NCBI GenBank assembly: GCA_035505975.1 | Contig: DATJQJ010000007.1 | Span: 1 to 8,573 of the forward strand | Source: CAIKOD01 sp035505975 | GTDB taxonomy: Archaea > Halobacteriota > Methanomicrobia > Methanomicrobiales > Methanospirillaceae | Direction of reading: 5' to 3' | DNA length: 8,573 nt | Shown here: positions 5,494 through 8,573 of the stretch, piece by piece | How positions within the stretch are numbered: the first letter of the stretch is position 1 | How the letters are laid out: each line of letters opens with the position of its first letter | Position numbers and translations under genes: made by a program | The notes under the pieces: model-generated | What the model was told of the DNA's origin: nothing | Database searches by the model: none | Seen by the model: the letters and a program-made list of their open reading frames with translations, nothing else

Positions 5494-6642
5494 TTACCCG
5501 CCCCCTGCCAGATCGGCCACACCCCGGCAGCAAAGGAATACCGCAAGCGCTTCGGGGACCGTCGAGATGCCTTTTTCGAGGTTATAGGTGTTGCCGAGGA
5601 TGTCCATTGACAAAGGGATTGCGAGATCGACCTGGATATCCCTGGTCCCGAATACCACCGCGTCGATAAGCGGGTCGAACCCGGCAAGGTCTCGTATGGA
5701 AAGGGGTGTTACCCGGAACCCGCTCCCCCCGTGAAGCGAGGTCGGCAGCCTGATCAAGCGCTTGATATCGGTCGTAACCGGTTCGTCGGCCAAGGCTGCC
5801 TGCTCTCTCAGGCGCCGGACCAGGGGGCCGTCATGGGCCGCGTTCAGTTCCCTGATGACAGGCCATATCACCCGGTCGTTCTGGCTCAATGGTATCCCTT
5901 CCTTAAGTTTCCTTGAGAGTTCCGGGGCGGCCCCGAGGAACCGGCCCGCCGCTGCTTCCCCGATTCCCGGAAGGGCCTCAAGGCCTGCCAGCGCTTCCTC
6001 CACGGGAAGTCCCTCCAACCATGCAAGATAGTCGATCATCGATGATATATAACGACGACGCCACCCGCGGGGTGAAGATGACCTGACCCCGCCAATCATC
6101 ACACCGGGGTCGATCCCGGTCCCGCAGACATAGTCGATCAGTTCCCGCCGCTCGCTGCTCCCGAACGATCGGACAGCCGGGTCCCTGATATGGATGTGAT
6201 ATCCTCTCCCGCCGGAAAAGACCAAATCGATATTTCTGGAGGGGAACCCGAGTTCCCCGGTCAGCATGGCGAGGAGTTTTTCAGTCTCCTCCTTGACGCG
6301 GGAGAGCATCTTCGCGTACGGCCCGCGCACCAGGTGGTCTGCGTCGAGGTCGAAGATTAAGTCCGCGCCAGTCCATTTCTTTGCATCCATAGTGGGAGCG
6401 CCCGGCGCCTGATAATAGGCGCTCGAATAGTAGATGTGGGAAGGGACCATCGACCTCACGTACTCGACGAGTTCCTGGCGACTGCAAAAGCCGATGTGCC
6501 GGCGCATCCTCACATCGCTGCCTGCATCGAACCTGATGAACCCCCATTCCCGCTCGGGGAGCGAGGGGGGCGGGTTAACGGGATCCCTGCTATAGTAAGC
6601 AGAGAAACATTGCCTGAGAAATTCTACCGTGGAAGCCTTCAT
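5494..6642 (-). CDS. priS: DNA primase small (catalytic) subunit PriS
   Basis: A 382-aa catalytic subunit of the archaeal-eukaryotic primase, which with PriL makes primers for replication. Visible signatures are YYSSAYYQAP (71-80), the metal-binding DLDAD (98-102, catalytic D98 and D100), SGGRGYHIH (143-151) for nucleotide binding, and DIKRLIRLPTSLHGGSG (292-308), which supplies the third metal-binding Asp and active-site Arg/His. The cysteine cluster that forms a zinc knuckle after the catalytic aspartates in Pyrococcus PriS is not evident here; only scattered cysteines are seen. The ATG overlaps the elp3 stop (ATGA at 6642-6639), so translation is probably coupled. Length is typical. Confidence 0.95.
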   Translation of the reverse strand: MKASTVEFLRQCFSAYYSRDPVNPPPSLPEREWGFIRFDAGSDVRMRRHIGFCSRQELVEYVRSMVPSHIYYSSAYYQAPGAPTMDAKKWTGADLIFDLDADHLVRGPYAKMLSRVKEETEKLLAMLTGELGFPSRNIDLVFSGGRGYHIHIRDPAVRSFGSSERRELIDYVCGTGIDPGVMIGGVRSSSPRGWRRRYISSMIDYLAWLEGLPVEEALAGLEALPGIGEAAAGRFLGAAPELSRKLKEGIPLSQNDRVIWPVIRELNAAHDGPLVRRLREQAALADEPVTTDIKRLIRLPTSLHGGSGFRVTPLSIRDLAGFDPLIDAVVFGTRDIQVDLAIPLSMDILGNTYNLEKGISTVPEALAVFLCCRGVADLAGGG

Positions 6643-8207
6643 GATAGTCTCTTCTGCATGTACGGTCCCTTCCGCTGGTACCCGTGGTTTTTGTAGTACG
6701 GCCTGACCCCGATCCCGCTCATCACCGAGATGAGACCGAACCCGTTTTCGGAAGCTTCGTCTTCAGCCCGGCCGAGGAGCAGGTTTCCCCATTTCCGGTG
6801 CTGGTGCTGGCCGCCCGACGCCTCCTTTCCGATCGGGACAATGCTCCCGTACACATGGAGTTCGCGCAACAGGGCGCTCCCGGCAAGTTCGTCCCGGAAG
6901 CAACTCCCCGGGAACCTGAGGCGGGCGAATCCGATTAGGGAATCTCCGGCAACGAGTGAGATGAAGTGTTCGGTCCCTCCGGCTGCGTCATACACAAGGT
7001 CATTGAGTTCAGGCCCTGATTCCGAGGGATGCCTCCCGATCTCGCGGCAGCGGATACACCGGCACCTCCCTCCCTGTTCGACGAGCCTGTCGGCAGCAAG
7101 CTGTCTGAAATTGCTGTGTTTCGACCCTGCAACGATCAGTTTTGCAGGGATATCCCGTTGAATGCGCTGGAGCCTGACATACTCGGGGAGGAGGGATTTT
7201 CCATAGGCGATCAGGTCAATTAAATCCTCTTCGCAATACGGCTCATAGTCCCCCGATTTCCATAAGGCCTCGATCTCCGATCCGGGTGTAACGAGCGTCG
7301 GGTAGATCTTGAGGAAATCGGGACGGAGGTCAGGGTCTTCGAACAGGGAACGGAACATCCCCCGGTCCTCTTCCATGCTGCTCCCCGGGAGGTTTGGCAT
7401 GACATGGAACCCTACCTTCAGCCCGGCGTCCCTGAGCATCAGGTTGGACTCCTTTGCATCTTCGACCGTGCACCCCCTCCGGTTGAAGGCAAGGATCTGG
7501 TTACTGACGTGCTGGACCCCGAGTTCGACCTTGGTGACCCCGAGTCCGAGCATGGTCATGATATGGTCGCGGCGACACCAGTCGGGCCTCGTCTCGAACG
7601 TGATCGCCACGCACCTGACACTCGAGGACTCGTTCTCTCTAAAGACCTCCTCGCGGCTGCGACAGTCGACCGGCCGCCCGGCTGGGTAATCGTTCATAGC
7701 CCTGATACACTCGGTGACAAACCAGTCCTGGTACTCCCCGGGCCGTGCGGTGATGGTCCCGCCCATGACGATCAATTCTGCCTTGTCGACCTGGTGGCCG
7801 AGCGCTTCGAACTGCCCGAGACGGGCGATCACCTGTGAGTATGGGTCGTACGAGTGCTCGCGTGCCCTCAATGCGGCCGGTTCCTCTCCGGTATAACTCT
7901 GCGGAGACCGGAATGCATGGTCCGGACCCCCGGGACAGGGAAGACACTTGCCGTGGGGGCACGCGGAGGGAGAAGTCATCACGGCAACGGGTGCGACACC
8001 CGAAAGGGTCCGTGTAGGTTTCACCTGGAGAATGGTCCTTAAATACTCCCGCTCGCAGGGAAGAGCCGAGGCGAGAATCAGGGAATTTTTCGGGACCGTG
8101 CGAAGACGGTATTTTTTACAGATATCGATGCGGGCGCGATTGATATCGTAGTCGTTTCCTGATAAGAAAAGGGAGATAATCTCCCTGCAGATTTCAGTCT
8201 CGTCCAT
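6639..8207 (-). CDS. elp3: Elp3, tRNA wobble-uridine modification enzyme
   Basis: A 522-aa radical-SAM/acetyltransferase enzyme. Archaeal Elp3 acts without other Elongator subunits and installs the carboxymethyl-type group on C5 of U34 in tRNA, using acetyl-CoA and S-adenosylmethionine. The radical-SAM cluster cysteines are C83, C88 and C91 (CPHGKCLPC), followed by PGGPDHAFRSPQSYTGEEPA. Core motifs are VMGGTITA (148-154), ITFETRPDW (202-210), VELGVQ (227-232) and GFHVMPNLPG (266-275). RCRCIRCREIG (381-391) is the zinc segment. The GNAT domain is about 410-520, with ELHVYGS, the acetyl-CoA loop QHRKWGNLLL (469-478) and RPYYKNHGY (502-510). Length is normal. The start is 5 nt after the upstream stop with no clear Shine-Dalgarno, so reinitiation is likely. 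The stop overlaps priS. Confidence 0.96.
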   Translation of the reverse strand: MDETEICREIISLFLSGNDYDINRARIDICKKYRLRTVPKNSLILASALPCEREYLRTILQVKPTRTLSGVAPVAVMTSPSACPHGKCLPCPGGPDHAFRSPQSYTGEEPAALRAREHSYDPYSQVIARLGQFEALGHQVDKAELIVMGGTITARPGEYQDWFVTECIRAMNDYPAGRPVDCRSREEVFRENESSSVRCVAITFETRPDWCRRDHIMTMLGLGVTKVELGVQHVSNQILAFNRRGCTVEDAKESNLMLRDAGLKVGFHVMPNLPGSSMEEDRGMFRSLFEDPDLRPDFLKIYPTLVTPGSEIEALWKSGDYEPYCEEDLIDLIAYGKSLLPEYVRLQRIQRDIPAKLIVAGSKHSNFRQLAADRLVEQGGRCRCIRCREIGRHPSESGPELNDLVYDAAGGTEHFISLVAGDSLIGFARLRFPGSCFRDELAGSALLRELHVYGSIVPIGKEASGGQHQHRKWGNLLLGRAEDEASENGFGLISVMSGIGVRPYYKNHGYQRKGPYMQKRLS

Positions 8208-8212
8208 TCGAT

Positions 8213-8479
8213 TTAATGTCCGGCGGCAACTTTACCCGCGACGCTTTCGGCGGCATATTCCACCATCACGGGCTGCTCCGGTTTCACACGCGATACGATC
8301 TCGGTCCCGAGGGTGAGAATAGCATCTTTATGGCATTTCTTGTTTTTGTGAATATGGACAGGAGAGATTTCAAGCGCAGAATAACGTTCTGTAGGAATTT
8401 CATCACCGGTGATGTTCTCGTAGTATTTTTTGACATGAACCATCAGCATGTGTAAATGCAGCAATTCTTCCTTTTGCAC
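8213..8479 (-). CDS. UPF0058 family protein
   Basis: An 88-aa soluble protein of the archaeal UPF0058 family, of unknown biochemical function. Recognisable features are the N-terminal helix MQKEELLHLHMLMVHVKKYYE and the family core ISPVHIHKNKKCHKDAILTLGTEI (about 38-61), rich in His and Lys. I chose the GTG at 8479 over the TTG at 8497: it puts the conserved MxKEEL at the N-terminus and follows a good ribosome binding site. It lies 5 nt before elp3, suggesting one transcript with elp3, priS and gins51, but no functional tie is known. Confidence 0.85.
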   Translation of the reverse strand: MQKEELLHLHMLMVHVKKYYENITGDEIPTERYSALEISPVHIHKNKKCHKDAILTLGTEIVSRVKPEQPVMVEYAAESVAGKVAAGH

Positions 8480-8482
8480 ACT

Positions 8483-8492
8483 ATCACCTTTC
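8483..8492 (-). promoter_or_regulatory. Ribosome binding site deciding the UPF0058 start
   Basis: On the minus strand AAAGGTGAT lies 3 nt before GTG 8479 (4 nt from the end of GGTGA) and matches the GGAGGTGA-type site. It overlaps the TGA of the upstream gene, so the two frames are likely coupled. It supports the GTG start over the in-frame TTG at 8497. Confidence 0.6.
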
Positions 8493-8573
8493 CTCAAAAT
8501 TTACTTTTTCCGGGAGCAGATATACCTTATTGGTGACCTTTATATCCGGGGTATTGAGTGCCATGGGGGCCCT
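8484..8573 (-). CDS. C-terminal end of an unidentified gene
   Basis: The minus strand is open from the window edge to TGA at 8486-8484. It encodes 29 residues ending in VYLLPEKVNFEER, with ordinary charged/hydrophobic alternation and codon use like the neighbours. An internal ATG lies at 8564. Stop-to-start spacing with the UPF0058 gene (4 nt between TGA and GTG) and the shared ribosome binding site fit an operon. The family cannot be told from so short a tail; most of the gene is outside the window. Confidence 0.55.
   Translation of the reverse strand, partial: RAPMALNTPDIKVTNKVYLLPEKVNFEER

Noticed and set aside
5051..8151. Many open frames antisense to gins51, priS and elp3
   Set aside because: They are shadows of GC-rich coding DNA; the minus-strand frames carry complete, well-known protein signatures.
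1..8573. tRNA, rRNA, CRISPR array, transposase, attachment site or defence genes
   Set aside because: No cloverleaf with a T-loop GTTCRA motif, no regularly spaced repeats and no relevant protein signatures were found on either strand.

Overview
The window looks like chromosomal DNA of a euryarchaeal methanogen, most likely of the Methanomicrobiales. The reasons are archaeal information-processing genes (L44e, S27e, aIF2-alpha, Nop10, Gins51, PriS, archaeal Elp3, a UPF0058 protein), archaeal TATA-type promoters, GGAGGTGA-type ribosome binding sites, and a Ser/Thr-rich secreted protein of a kind I associate with that order. The order-level placement is inference; the archaeal assignment is secure.

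Layout. Positions 1-604 hold no convincing gene. This stretch carries T-rich termination signals, two inverted copies of a GC-rich palindromic element (about 119-153 and 411-445), and a long imperfect hairpin at 487-555. Positions 605-2772, minus strand, form a tight translation operon read rpl44e - rps27e - aIF2-alpha - nop10 - PAC2-family protein. Gaps are 8 nt or less or the genes overlap; nop10 (53 codons) overlaps both its neighbours. Positions 2773-3441 are an AT-rich intergenic region with the operon promoter (minus), a strong plus-strand TATA box, several short palindromes and an unexplained open stretch. Positions 3442-4617, plus strand, encode a 391-aa secreted protein of unknown function. 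Positions 4618-4857 are a convergent terminator region. Positions 4858-8479, minus strand, form a second tight operon read UPF0058 protein - elp3 - priS - gins51. The C-terminal end of one more unidentified minus-strand gene (8484-8573) lies just upstream and is cut by the window edge.

How it fits together. priS and gins51 act at the replication fork. rpl44e, rps27e and aIF2-alpha act in translation, nop10 in H/ACA-guided RNA pseudouridylation, and elp3 in wobble-uridine modification of tRNA. The linkage of primase/GINS genes with L44e-S27e-aIF2-alpha-Nop10 is a known conserved archaeal replication-translation neighbourhood. Here it is split by a divergent secreted-protein gene and about 900 nt of AT-rich flanks. 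That inserted block is the most unusual part of the window, followed by the structured non-coding DNA at 1-604. I see no CRISPR array, tRNA, rRNA, transposase or defence system.
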